Below, one piece after another: positions 6,874 to 16,293 of a DNA stretch of 64,000 nucleotides. A program made the position numbers and the translations under genes. Under the pieces are notes generated by a model. The model was not told where the DNA came from. It worked only from the letters and a program-made list of their open reading frames with translations, and ran no database searches. This DNA is from Butyrivibrio sp. (lineage in GTDB: Bacteria; Bacillota; Clostridia; Lachnospirales; Lachnospiraceae): NCBI GenBank assembly GCA_022486625.1, contig JAKVKH010000003.1, positions 1-64,000 on the forward strand, read 5' to 3'. Numbering within the stretch: the first letter of the stretch is position 1; each line of letters opens with the position of its first letter.

Positions 6874-8630
6874 TTCTTCAGTCATTAGTAAAGCAGTATG
6901 ATGCGCTTGCAGAAAAAGGAAAAATTGCAAAAGTGGGATGGAGCGTTGCAAAGGTATCCTATGCGCTTGTACTCGATGATACAGGGCAGCTCGTGAATAT
7001 CATATCGAGAAAAACCGAGTCAGAGGATCATAAAAAAATGCTTCCGGCAATGCTTTATGTTCCAGAACAGGTAAAGAAGACTTCGGGCGTTGCGTCTAAT
7101 TTTATGTGTGAGAACTCCTCTTATTTTCTTGGCTATGATATGAAGAACAAGCCTGATAAGGCACAGAAATGCTTTGAAGCTGCACGGGAATTGCATCATC
7201 AGATATTGGATCATATATCGTCCAAAGAAGCACAGAAGGTTCTTTCCTATTTTGATACCTGGGATGTGAAATCTGCGAGCACCAATGAATATATTATTCC
7301 AATACTGAAAGATATCGAAAAAGGGGTGAATTTTATTTTTGAGGATGAGGATGGACATTCACTTCATAATAACCTTCAGATTGTTTCTGCATGGGATCGG
7401 TACAGACAGAGCAAAGGTTCAGATGCAATTATGGGCAGATGTCTTTTGACTGGTGAATTGGCACCAATTGCGGTATTACATCCATCTATTAAAGGAATAC
7501 GGGGAGCGCAATCATCAGGTGCTTCACTTGTTTCTTTTAACGCATCGGCCAGTGAATCTTATGGGAATGATTCAGGACAAGGCAAAAATGCTCCGGTGAG
7601 TGAACTTGCGGCATTTAAGTATGGGGCAGCCCTGAATTATCTTATTGCAGAAGGCGGACATATTCAATATGTTGCAGATACTGCATTGGTATATTGGGCA
7701 GAAGATGCGGAAACAGTATATCAGGATATTTTTGATATGGTATTGACTGGAAGCGAAAATCAGATTACTGATCAGGAACTGAGCAGTATTATGAAGCAGA
7801 TTGGAACTGGTGGATCTATCAATATAAAAGGAATTGATGTTTCATATGACAATCCTTTTTATGTGTTGGGAATTGCACCTAATGCAGCACGGCTTTCTGT
7901 CAGGTTCTTTCTGCAGAGCGAATTTGGCGAAATGCTCAGAAATTTGGATGAACATAACAGAAGATTGGAAATCGTACAGCCTGCAGGAGAAAACAAAAAA
8001 TTGCCAATATGGTTGATGCTAAATGAAACCGCAGATCAGAACAGTTCTGACAGGATGCCACCGCCTCCAATGGCAGGCGCTGTGCTAAAGGCAATTTTAA
8101 TGAATGCAAGGTATCCGGATTCGCTGTATGAAATGGTGATACTTCGAATTAGGGCTGAGCATGATCTGACATGGAAAAAGGCAGCAATTATTAAGGCATT
8201 TTTTATCAGAAATGGTGGACAAAACAGTAAAATGAGGGAGGTAGCGACAGTGAGTGTTAACGAAAGTGACTATGAACCATATGTGTTGGGAAGGATGTTT
8301 GCAGTTCTCGAAATGATCCAGAAAACGGCTAATCATGGAATCAAGGCAACAATTAAAGATCGGTATTTTACAAGTGCAGCATCTACGCCGGCGCACATTT
8401 TTCCAGTGTTATTAAGTCTTACACAACATCATTTAAAAAAGTTAAATGATGCCAGCAGAATTTATTATGATAAATTGTTAATGCAGTTGCAGAACATGAT
8501 TAACGAAAGTACATATCCGACGCGATTGAATCTGCAGGAGCAGGGAGCTTTTTATCTTGGCTATTATCATGAAAAGCAGGCATTGTACACTAAAAAGGAG
8601 AATGGAGCGGAGGTAGCTGACCATGAGTGA
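6870..8630 (+). CDS. cas8c: Cas8c, large subunit of type I-C Cascade
   Basis: The 586-residue protein is the Csd1/Cas8c large subunit, which reads the PAM and recruits Cas3. In many I-C systems an internal start in this gene also yields the small subunit Cas11c; that is family knowledge and no internal start was resolved here. It overlaps cas5c by 4 bp and cas7c by 8 bp, which indicates tight translational coupling in one operon. The family was recognised from its position and overall sequence character; no simple catalytic motif is expected. Confidence 0.92.
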   Translation: MILQSLVKQYDALAEKGKIAKVGWSVAKVSYALVLDDTGQLVNIISRKTESEDHKKMLPAMLYVPEQVKKTSGVASNFMCENSSYFLGYDMKNKPDKAQKCFEAARELHHQILDHISSKEAQKVLSYFDTWDVKSASTNEYIIPILKDIEKGVNFIFEDEDGHSLHNNLQIVSAWDRYRQSKGSDAIMGRCLLTGELAPIAVLHPSIKGIRGAQSSGASLVSFNASASESYGNDSGQGKNAPVSELAAFKYGAALNYLIAEGGHIQYVADTALVYWAEDAETVYQDIFDMVLTGSENQITDQELSSIMKQIGTGGSINIKGIDVSYDNPFYVLGIAPNAARLSVRFFLQSEFGEMLRNLDEHNRRLEIVQPAGENKKLPIWLMLNETADQNSSDRMPPPPMAGAVLKAILMNARYPDSLYEMVILRIRAEHDLTWKKAAIIKAFFIRNGGQNSKMREVATVSVNESDYEPYVLGRMFAVLEMIQKTANHGIKATIKDRYFTSAASTPAHIFPVLLSLTQHHLKKLNDASRIYYDKLLMQLQNMINESTYPTRLNLQEQGAFYLGYYHEKQALYTKKENGAEVADHE

Positions 8631-9534
8631 GACAATTAAAAACCGTTATGAATTTGTAGTATATTTTGATGTAACAAATGGTAATCCAAATGGAGATCCT
8701 GATGCCGGTAATATGCCACGTATAGATCCGGAAACAGGACTCGGAATCGTGACCGATGTCTGCTTAAAACGAAAAATTCGGAACTACGTTGAAACAGTAA
8801 AGGAAGATGTAAAAGGATATCGCATTTATATCAAGAAAGATGTGCCGTTAAACCGCAGCGATAATGAAGCATTTAAGGAACTTGGAATTGAAAATGCAGC
8901 AGAAGATAAAGAGTTAAAGAAAAAGCTTAAGGATTTGAAAAAAGAAACAAATCCGGATCTTGTTGTACGTGATTATATGTGCAGTGAGTTCTTTGATGTT
9001 CGTACTTTTGGAGCAGTTGTAACAACGGCGGTAAAAGGTGCACTTAACTGCGGACAGGTAAGGGGACCTGTACAGCTGAGCTTTGCAAGGTCGGTTGATC
9101 CTGTTATCGCTCAGGAAGTAACGATAACGCGTGTCGCAATTACAACAGAAGCTGATGCTGAGAACAAAAGTAATGAGATGGGATCCAAATATATTATTCC
9201 ATATGGCCTTTATCGTTGTGAAGGATATGTCTCTGCAAATCTGGCAAGAAAAACGACCGGATTTTCAGAGGAAGATCTGAACCTTTTGTGGGATGCAATT
9301 ATTAATATGTTTGAGTTTGACAGATCAGCACTTCGGGGGCAGATGGCAGTTCGAAAACTTATCATTTTCAAGCATGCTAATGAACTTGGCTGTGCCCCAG
9401 CACATAAACTTTTTGATCTGGTGTCTGCAACAAGAAATGAAGGAGTTGAATTCCCACGAAGTATTAAAGACTATACAATTTCAGTTGACGAAAAGGCACT
9501 TCCTGAGGGCGTTACCATGGAGCAGAGAGATTAA
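8623..9534 (+). CDS. cas7c: Cas7c (Csd2), crRNA-binding backbone subunit
   Basis: The 303-residue protein shows the N-terminal family pattern FDVTNGNPNGDPDAGNMPR, typical of Csd2/Cas7 RAMP proteins, and a central RGPVQLSFARS segment. Several copies line the crRNA and fold out every sixth nucleotide of the guide in type I Cascades. This is relevant here because the only mismatch between the pseudo-spacer and its target is at position 6. The ATG lies within the end of cas8c. Confidence 0.95.
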   Translation: MSETIKNRYEFVVYFDVTNGNPNGDPDAGNMPRIDPETGLGIVTDVCLKRKIRNYVETVKEDVKGYRIYIKKDVPLNRSDNEAFKELGIENAAEDKELKKKLKDLKKETNPDLVVRDYMCSEFFDVRTFGAVVTTAVKGALNCGQVRGPVQLSFARSVDPVIAQEVTITRVAITTEADAENKSNEMGSKYIIPYGLYRCEGYVSANLARKTTGFSEEDLNLLWDAIINMFEFDRSALRGQMAVRKLIIFKHANELGCAPAHKLFDLVSATRNEGVEFPRSIKDYTISVDEKALPEGVTMEQRD

Positions 9535-9537
9535 GCG

Positions 9538-10197
9538 ATGAATGAAATTCCAGAGGAAGATTACAGGCAATTGTCCGAATTACAACATTTCATTTTTTGC
9601 CGCAGGCAATGGGCACTAATCCACATAGAACAGCAATGGAAGGAAAACCTGCTGACAACTAAGGGAGAAATTATGCATACGCGTGCCCATGATGAGGCAC
9701 TTACAGAAATGCGTGGAGACAAATTGATCGTTCGGGGAATGCGTGTTAAGGCTGATCGTCTGGCAGCGACAGGTATATGTGATGTAGTAGAGTTTACAAA
9801 AGATCCCAAGGGAATTATTCTGCATGGGCGGGAGGGAAAATGGAGTCCCCGCCCTGTAGAATATAAACGTGGAAAAGAGAAAAACGATCATTCTGATGAA
9901 TTACAGTTATGTGGTCAGGCAATATGCCTTGAGGAAATGTTATGCTGTAGAATTGAAACGGGAGATCTGTTTTATGGTGAAACACATCGTAGGACTTTGG
10001 TAGAATTCACACCAGAACTAAGGCAGATGGTAGTAAACGCCTTTACAGAAATGAACGAACTTTTTAATAAAGGATATACACCAAAAGTTCACATGAATAA
10101 ATTATGTCAATCGTGTTCATTGAAAGATATATGTGTTCCTGAAGTGGAACAGAAATCAGTGAAGGAATACTTCATTAATTCTTTGAAAAACGGGTGA
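9538..10197 (+). CDS. cas4: Cas4, Fe-S exonuclease of spacer acquisition
   Basis: The 219-residue protein is a RecB-like nuclease with four cysteines for a 4Fe-4S cluster (C21, then C190, C193, C199 in LCQSCSLKDIC). The nuclease acid at D82 and the VEYKRG motif at 107-112 are present. With Cas1-Cas2, Cas4 trims prespacers and ensures PAM choice and orientation. It starts 3 bp after cas7c and overlaps cas1 by 4 bp. Confidence 0.95.
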   Translation: MNEIPEEDYRQLSELQHFIFCRRQWALIHIEQQWKENLLTTKGEIMHTRAHDEALTEMRGDKLIVRGMRVKADRLAATGICDVVEFTKDPKGIILHGREGKWSPRPVEYKRGKEKNDHSDELQLCGQAICLEEMLCCRIETGDLFYGETHRRTLVEFTPELRQMVVNAFTEMNELFNKGYTPKVHMNKLCQSCSLKDICVPEVEQKSVKEYFINSLKNG

Positions 10198-11237
10198 GCA
10201 ATATCATGAAAAAATTGCTGAATACGTTGTTTGTACTGACACCAGACAGCTATCTTTCTCTAAAAAACGAGAATGTAGTAATTCATACTGAAGACGGAGA
10301 TAACAGGATGATTCCATTGATTGGTCTGGAAAGCATTTTATGCTTTTCGTATAAAGGTGCAAGTCCTGAACTGATTGGAAAATGTGTTCAAAATAATATC
10401 GCTATTACATTTCTGACACCAAATGGAGCATTTCTTGCATCTGCAACAGGAAAGTCAGCAGGGAATGTTTTACTCCGAAAAGAACAATATAAGATATCAG
10501 ACGATCTTTCGCGAAGCTGTGAAATTGCAAAATATATGACGCTTGGAAAAATTTATAATTCCAGATATTGTATTGATCGGACGATAAGAGATCATTCAAT
10601 GCGTATTGATGTTGAAAAATTAAAAAAAGCGGAGAATTGTCTGCAAACAGTATGTACAGAACTGATGGATATCTCGGATCTTGACAGCCTGCGTGGAGAA
10701 GAGGGAAATGCAGCCAGAGAATATTTTAACGTGTTTAATGATATGATTTTGAATCAAAAGGAAGATTTCATATTTTCTGAGCGGACAAGAAGACCACCGC
10801 TTGATCGTGTGAATGCAATGCTTTCTTTTGGCTATACGTTACTGACACATGATTGTGCTGCAGCAATGGAAAGCGTGGGACTGGATTCATATGTTGGCTT
10901 TATGCACAGAGACAGACCGGGAAGAATGTCGGGTGCACTTGATCTGATGGAGGAACTGCGATGTATATTTGTGGATCGTTTTGTTTTAACTTTGATTAAT
11001 AACAAATCAATTGCACCTAGGAATTTCAATATTTCAGAAAATGGAGCTGTTTTGTTGGATGATACTGGCAGAAAGATTTTTCTGACAGCATGGCAGGAAA
11101 GAAAAAAGGAGGTAATTACCCATCCTTTTTTAAAAGAAAAAGTACAATGGGGATTAGTCCCATATATTCAGGCATTATTGCTGGCAAGATTTATACGTGG
11201 AGATTATGATGCGTATCCGGCTTTTCTCTGGAAATAG
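10194..11237 (+). CDS. cas1: Cas1, CRISPR integrase
   Basis: The 347-residue protein (from GTG 10194, overlapping the cas4 stop; ATG 10206 is an alternative) has the Cas1 catalytic regions: the glutamate in RGEEGNAAREYF near residue 168, the histidine in GFMHRDRPGRMS near 237, and the acidic LDLMEE segment after it. It integrates new spacers at the leader end with Cas2. The full length suggests a functional adaptation module. Confidence 0.95.
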   Translation: MSNIMKKLLNTLFVLTPDSYLSLKNENVVIHTEDGDNRMIPLIGLESILCFSYKGASPELIGKCVQNNIAITFLTPNGAFLASATGKSAGNVLLRKEQYKISDDLSRSCEIAKYMTLGKIYNSRYCIDRTIRDHSMRIDVEKLKKAENCLQTVCTELMDISDLDSLRGEEGNAAREYFNVFNDMILNQKEDFIFSERTRRPPLDRVNAMLSFGYTLLTHDCAAAMESVGLDSYVGFMHRDRPGRMSGALDLMEELRCIFVDRFVLTLINNKSIAPRNFNISENGAVLLDDTGRKIFLTAWQERKKEVITHPFLKEKVQWGLVPYIQALLLARFIRGDYDAYPAFLWK

Positions 11238-11246
11238 AGGTGGCAG

Positions 11247-11537
11247 ATGTTTGTTTTGATTACATATGATGTGAATACAGAATCCGAGGGTGGAAAAAAA
11301 CGTCTTCGTAAAGTTGCCAAGGAATGTGAAAAATATGGGCAGAGAGTGCAATGCTCAGTATTTGAATGTGTTCTTGAGCCTGCACAGTATGAAATGTTAA
11401 AATCAGAACTGACAAAAATAATGAATATGGAAAAGGATAGTGTACGCTTTTATTCTCTTGGTCAGAAATATGAGACGAAGATACAGGAATTTGGCAGAAA
11501 AAGAGAATTTGATCATGAGGGAATTTTATTATTTTAA
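11247..11537 (+). CDS. cas2: Cas2, spacer acquisition partner of Cas1
   Basis: The 96-residue ferredoxin-fold protein has the typical start MFVLITYDVNTES, with the acidic residue after the first strand, and the usual RVQCSVFEC segment. The dimer bridges two Cas1 dimers during spacer integration. It is the last gene of the operon. A GAGGTGG ribosome site precedes the ATG, and the AT-rich CRISPR leader follows immediately. Confidence 0.95.
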   Translation: MFVLITYDVNTESEGGKKRLRKVAKECEKYGQRVQCSVFECVLEPAQYEMLKSELTKIMNMEKDSVRFYSLGQKYETKIQEFGRKREFDHEGILLF

Positions 11538-11751
11538 AATACCAGGAGTGTAAAGCTGTGGTAGAGTTTAATTATGTTGACAGTGCGAGAGTTATTCGAC
11601 CATTATATATGTGGTTCGTTCGCACATAAATAATTAACTAAATGTATATATATATTACAAAAATGTTACATTTTAAACGCATGAATTGTGCTTGGACAAT
11701 AAGAATGCTAATAAATTGATTATTCAAAAGCTGAATTTGTGCAGTTTTACT
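11538..11751 (+). promoter_or_regulatory. CRISPR leader
   Basis: A 214-bp AT-rich stretch lies between cas2 and the first repeat. Two promoter candidates are visible: TTGACA (11577-11582) with CATTAT 18 bp further (11601-11606), and TTGTGC (11686-11691) with TAATAA at 17 bp (11709-11714), nearer to the array. Intact repeats at this end and decayed repeats at the far end agree with this being the leader side. Confidence 0.75.
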
Positions 11752-13832
11752 GTCGCTCCCTTCGCGGGAGCGTGAATTGAAATAAACAGTGGTGTGCAAG
11801 TCATTCCGTCCATTCCGGTCGCTCCCTTCGCGGGAGCGTGAATTGAAATAAGTATCCATTGTGCTGTGTCCCTGTTGGATGCCGTCGCTCCCTTCGCGGG
11901 AGCGTGAATTGAAATCTTTAGGATATTTCATCATTTCATCACGCTTTCGTCGCTCCCTTCGCGGGAGCGTGAATTGAAATCAGTCTGTCGATTGCTGCAA
12001 TTCGATTTCTTTTAGGTCGCTCCCTTCGCGGGAGCGTGAATTGAAATTTCTGCGATATTACCTATCTGCAACACGGATTCAGTCGCTCCCTTCGCGGGAG
12101 CGTGAATTGAAATTTTTGTAATCCCCCGGCCTTTTAGCTCCGGGATTGTCGCTCCCTTCGCGGGAGCGTGAATTGAAATGTTCAGGTGTCCCTTTTCCCC
12201 GTAAATATCATTGTCGCTCCCTTCGCGGGAGCGTGAATTGAAATATCATAAAATCCACCTTCCCGCCTACCTCATAGGGTCGCTCCCTTCGCGGGAGCGT
12301 GAATTGAAATCTTGCGCGTCCGCTGCCTTTTGTATCTCCGCTTTGTCGCTCCCTTCGCGGGAGCGTGAATTGAAATAATAGCCATCCTCGCGCTGATCAG
12401 GTCATAGACTGTCGCTCCCTTCGCGGGAGCGTGAATTGAAATATCGTCCATATCCTCACAGTCAATCAATGTCCGCCGTCGCTCCCTTCGCGGGAGCGTG
12501 AATTGAAATTTAAACATTGCAACCATTACACCCACAACAATGCTGTCGCTCCCTTCGCGGGAGCGTGAATTGAAATTTGTTGTGTGCTTAATCTGCTCAA
12601 GTGTCATGTGTCGCTCCCTTCGCGGGAGCGTGAATTGAAATATTGGCATCCTTGATCCTTTTAATGCAATCCTGGCGTCGCTCCCTTCGCGGGAGCGTGA
12701 ATTGAAATATTTCACAAAGGGAAGTAAATGTTCTGGACAAGTCGCTCCCTTCGCGGGAGCGTGAATTGAAATAATCTGGTCTGCCAGCTCATGGTACTTT
12801 TTCAGCAGTCGCTCCCTTCGCGGGAGCGTGAATTGAAATACTGTGTACACCTTCTCATGTCGCGCGGCATAGCGTGTCGCTCCCTTCGCGGGAGCGTGAA
12901 TTGAAATAGTCTATCCTCGTGCGTATCAATGCGCTTGTGCTGTCGCTCCCTTCGCGGGAGCGTGAATTGAAATGAAGCTGTGCTACTGTTACGAAATTAA
13001 AACCATAGTCGCTCCCTTCGCGGGAGCGTGAATTGAAATAACGTCTATTTTGATCTTAACGACGAAATAGAGGCAGTCGCTCCCTTCGCGGGAGCGTGAA
13101 TTGAAATCAGTAAATGTAAGTATATTATTTCCCTCGACCAGTCGCTCCCTTCGCGGGAGCGTGAATTGAAATAAAAAATCAAATAAGTCAGAAACCGGAG
13201 CGTTGGGTCGCTCCCTTCGCGGGAGCGTGAATTGAAATATAAAAAGTATTACCCAACCGACAGGGGGTAAGAAGTCGCTCCCTTCGCGGGAGCGTGAATT
13301 GAAATTCATGTGGCAGGTCTTAATACGTCTGCCGCTGCGCTGTCGCTCCCTTCGCGGGAGCGTGAATTGAAATATGTTTCCGGGAATCTGATCCGGTACT
13401 ACTCCCGTCGCTCCCTTCGCGGGAGCGTGAATTGAAATGTCGATCGTATACGCCATTTCATCGTATGCCATTGTCGCTCCCTTCGCGGGAGCGTGAATTG
13501 AAATCATGTTTCCGTTGTATATCATACTTTTCCTTTCTGTCGCTCCCTTCGCGGGAGCGTGAATTGAAATATGGATATGGGTGCATAACGTACCCACAAT
13601 CTTGTCGCTCCCTTCGCGGGAGCGTGAATTGAAATCTGTAGAAGTAACTGTCTTGCCATTTACCTGAGTGTCGCTCCCTTCGCGGGAGCGTGAATTGAAA
13701 TAGATTGACGTAGGACGCACCGCAAAGCACGGCATGTCGCTCCCTTCGCGGGAGTGTGAATTGAAATTGACATTATTTCTCCGGAATAGAGATGTATTAA
13801 GCCGCTTCTTTCGCGGGAGTGTGAATTGGAAT
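11752..13832 (+). CRISPR. Type I-C CRISPR array, 32 repeats and 31 spacers
   Basis: The 32-bp repeat begins GTCGCTCCCTTCGCGGG and ends GTGAATTGAAAT. It folds through GCTCCC (positions 4-9) and GGGAGC (15-20). Repeat starts run from 11752 to 13801 with periods of 64-68 bp, giving spacers of 32-36 bp. Thirty repeats appear identical. Repeat 31 (13736) has one change at position 20, and repeat 32 (13801) has five (positions 2, 7, 9, 20, 29), as expected at the leader-distal end. Spacer targets cannot be named from the window. The array is transcribed on the plus strand, the same direction as the cas genes. Confidence 0.98.
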
Positions 13833-13994
13833 ATAGACAAACTGAACAAGTCGCACAGGCATCATTTTGCTGGTATATTCGGAAAATCTTCCCGGGAGAA
13901 GCATTTTGGTGATATTGTAAGACAGATACACCAAACCGAGAATTTACGCTCAGGGAGCCTCAAAAATAAAAAATATCAGTACAGGAAGGCATCT

Positions 13995-15998
13995 ATGGAA
14001 ATCCGGAAAAATATTTTTTCCAAATGTATATGTATTGCTGTTCTTATCGCCATGACAGGTGCGTCCTTATCCGGCTGCGGGAGACCTGCGGATCATGCAT
14101 CTGCCGCTTCGCAGGCTTCATCCCCGTCCCGGACAGGCTGCCGTTACCAGAGTCAGGTTGCTAAAACTGCCGATTTTATCCTGTCTCTCCAGTGCGCAAA
14201 TGGTGCAATCCGTGATTGCAGGGGCGCAGATACGGTAAATACAGATTCGAATATGGAATATGCGCTGATCGGGCTCGGAAGTGCCTATGAGCTTACGGCG
14301 GACAGGAAATATCTGGATGGGGTAAAAAAGGGTATAAGCTGGCTTGCTGCAAGAGAATGTATGGCAGATGAAAAATGGAAAGGCAGTTTCTGGTATCAGT
14401 ATGATACCGACGGAAAACATCTTTCATGCGAAGAGAGCAAAAATGTTCTGGATGTACGGGGTGTGGATACGACAAGCGCTCTTTTTGCCTATCTGTTATA
14501 CATGGATCACCGGATGGATCCTGATTCTGATCTGACCGCCAGATACAGGGACAATGCCATTTCTGCACTGGAGTTTATCCGGAATAATAATCTTGACACC
14601 GACCATCTCTCCCGAAGCTCATGGCAAAAGGACTCCCATGGAAACTGGACGCTGTATGACTGCAAATATTCAGCGGATCAGGGCGATGTCTGCCTTGGTT
14701 TCCATGCTGCCGGTAAGTTATATCATCTGGACATATACAGAACCCTGGCCGCTCAGATCCAAAAAGCGACAGAAGAGAAACTGTATGACGATACACTTGG
14801 ACGTTACTGCACCTGCATTGAAAGTAATGAGACTGATAAGCAGATGAACAGTTTTGATCCCATTCAGTCGCAGGGGTTCCTTCCCTGGGTCTTCGGATCT
14901 GATGCTGTGAATCAGCATTCCGTATCCTGGCTTCTGGATAGAGTACAGCCGGACGGAAGTATATCCTGTTATCAGGATGACCCCGGATATGCCCTCAGCA
15001 TAGCGATGCTTGGTATGGGAGAAAATGCCGTTAACGGCAAAGAGCCGGCCGCTTCTTATAAATGGCTGAGTACGCATCTGTCAGACCCTGAAACGGGAGG
15101 CATATATGATAGCGCCAAAAGCGCAGAGGAAGACTGCAATGTTGCCGGCTTATGTCTGATTGCCCTGACCCGGATGCTCCCCTTCGAACAACCAAGGATG
15201 TATGGTGTTACCCTGAATGATATTACAGATGTTTCCGTTTCCGAAGTCATCAAAGGTCTTGATGCCATGGAGCAAAAGCCCACGGTGCGAGTTGTGATGC
15301 GGCCTGAACTCAGCGCGGCGTCCTATAAAAACATATTAAAGTCACTGCATGGGCATGCTTATATCATGTTATGTCCCTGTGACTCGTCATATCTGAACCA
15401 TTATAAATCCGCCGACAGGTACGTGGACAGGTATCGTGAATGCGTTGATGCATTATCTCCCTATGTTGATATATGGGAGACCGGAAATGAAATCAATGGT
15501 GAGGGGTGGACCGGTCTTTCCTCCAAAGAGGCTTCAGAATACATGTACGGTGCCTGGAAATATCTGTATTCGATGGGGATGACAACAGAACTGACTCCGT
15601 ATGAATTCAGGCACGGAGATCAGTCAACGGACATGATCCCATGGCTGAAAAAATATGTCCCGCAGCAGATGCGGGATCATCTGGATCATGTTCTGATCAG
15701 TTACTATGATGATGACAATGATGGCGTGCATGATGACTGGCAGTCTGTTTTTGATCAGCTGGCAGCTATTTTTCCGAATTCACGCATTGGCTTTGGCGAG
15801 TGCGGGTTTTCTAAACCACATGCCTTTGATAAGGCTTTTGCACATCAGGTTACCGCATATTATGGTCTGAAACCCTTTAATGATCATTATGAAGGCGGTT
15901 ATTTCTGGTGGTACTGGCAGCAGGACTGCCTTCCCAGTGAGAATAATCAGGCCTGGAAACTGATTGCTTCATATGTGACTGATGGCAGTTCAGGGTGA
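13995..15998 (+). CDS. Lipoprotein with alpha/alpha-barrel and TIM-barrel glycosidase-like domains
   Basis: The 667-residue protein has a lipoprotein signal with lipobox LSGC (Cys28), so it is probably anchored outside the membrane. Residues of about 45-400 look like an (alpha/alpha) toroid glycosidase or glycan-binding domain. The C-terminal part resembles a TIM-barrel hydrolase: ETGNEINGEGW supplies a likely acid/base Glu in an Asn-Glu motif and GFGECGF a likely nucleophile Glu. The start at ATG 13995 is chosen for AGGAAGG (13983-13989); the frame is open upstream into the array, but that part is repeat-derived. The substrate is unknown. The 162 bp between the array and this gene hold nothing else evident. 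Confidence 0.65.
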   Translation: MEIRKNIFSKCICIAVLIAMTGASLSGCGRPADHASAASQASSPSRTGCRYQSQVAKTADFILSLQCANGAIRDCRGADTVNTDSNMEYALIGLGSAYELTADRKYLDGVKKGISWLAARECMADEKWKGSFWYQYDTDGKHLSCEESKNVLDVRGVDTTSALFAYLLYMDHRMDPDSDLTARYRDNAISALEFIRNNNLDTDHLSRSSWQKDSHGNWTLYDCKYSADQGDVCLGFHAAGKLYHLDIYRTLAAQIQKATEEKLYDDTLGRYCTCIESNETDKQMNSFDPIQSQGFLPWVFGSDAVNQHSVSWLLDRVQPDGSISCYQDDPGYALSIAMLGMGENAVNGKEPAASYKWLSTHLSDPETGGIYDSAKSAEEDCNVAGLCLIALTRMLPFEQPRMYGVTLNDITDVSVSEVIKGLDAMEQKPTVRVVMRPELSAASYKNILKSLHGHAYIMLCPCDSSYLNHYKSADRYVDRYRECVDALSPYVDIWETGNEINGEGWTGLSSKEASEYMYGAWKYLYSMGMTTELTPYEFRHGDQSTDMIPWLKKYVPQQMRDHLDHVLISYYDDDNDGVHDDWQSVFDQLAAIFPNSRIGFGECGFSKPHAFDKAFAHQVTAYYGLKPFNDHYEGGYFWWYWQQDCLPSENNQAWKLIASYVTDGSSG

Positions 15999-16059
15999 AG
16001 AGTGGCTGACCTGACCCTTTCCATCCACGCTTCGAACCGATATAATGTTAATGAGCCCA

Positions 16060-16220
16060 GGGACAAATAGACATAAAATATATGCTTGCATATATTTTTA
16101 TGCCTATGGGTCCCGTCAAACATGAGAAAGTAGCCATTTTTCGCAGAAAAATGAGCGGATTTCGAATGTTTCCATGAATTTCGGGAGCACGAAGTGCGTA
16201 GAAATTCATGAGAGGCTCAT
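16060..16220 (+). other. Highly structured intergenic element upstream of fbp
   Basis: Three hairpins follow each other. H1: GGGAC 16060-16064 with GTCCC 16110-16114, and inside it CATAAAATATATGC 16072-16085 with GCATATATTTTTATG 16088-16102. H2: CATTTTTC 16135-16142 with GAAAAATG 16146-16153. H3: CATGAATTTC 16173-16182 with GAAATTCATG 16201-16210. ATGAGC (16151-16156) can also pair with GCTCAT (16215-16220), which competes with H2 for its last three bases. It could be a structured RNA, a MITE-like repeat, or a terminator region. Confidence 0.55.
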
Positions 16221-16293
16221 TTGTCGGGCAATTTATGTAATAGTATTATAACTGTTGATCAAACTGAAGTAACAACTGCCGGAGATAAATGAT

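Noticed and set aside
11638-13849. Long minus-strand reading frames across the CRISPR region with repeating SIHAPAKGAT- or FNSRSREGSD-like peptides
   Set aside because: They are translations of the 32-bp CRISPR repeat; the periodic peptides follow the repeat unit and have no start or ribosome site.
13734-13994. In-frame upstream extension of the lipoprotein gene into the last CRISPR repeats
   Set aside because: The extension encodes repeat-derived residues, while ATG 13995 has a ribosome site and starts a proper lipoprotein signal peptide.
16021-16045. A TTCGAAC stretch resembling a tRNA T-loop
   Set aside because: No acceptor, D or anticodon stem can be formed around it.
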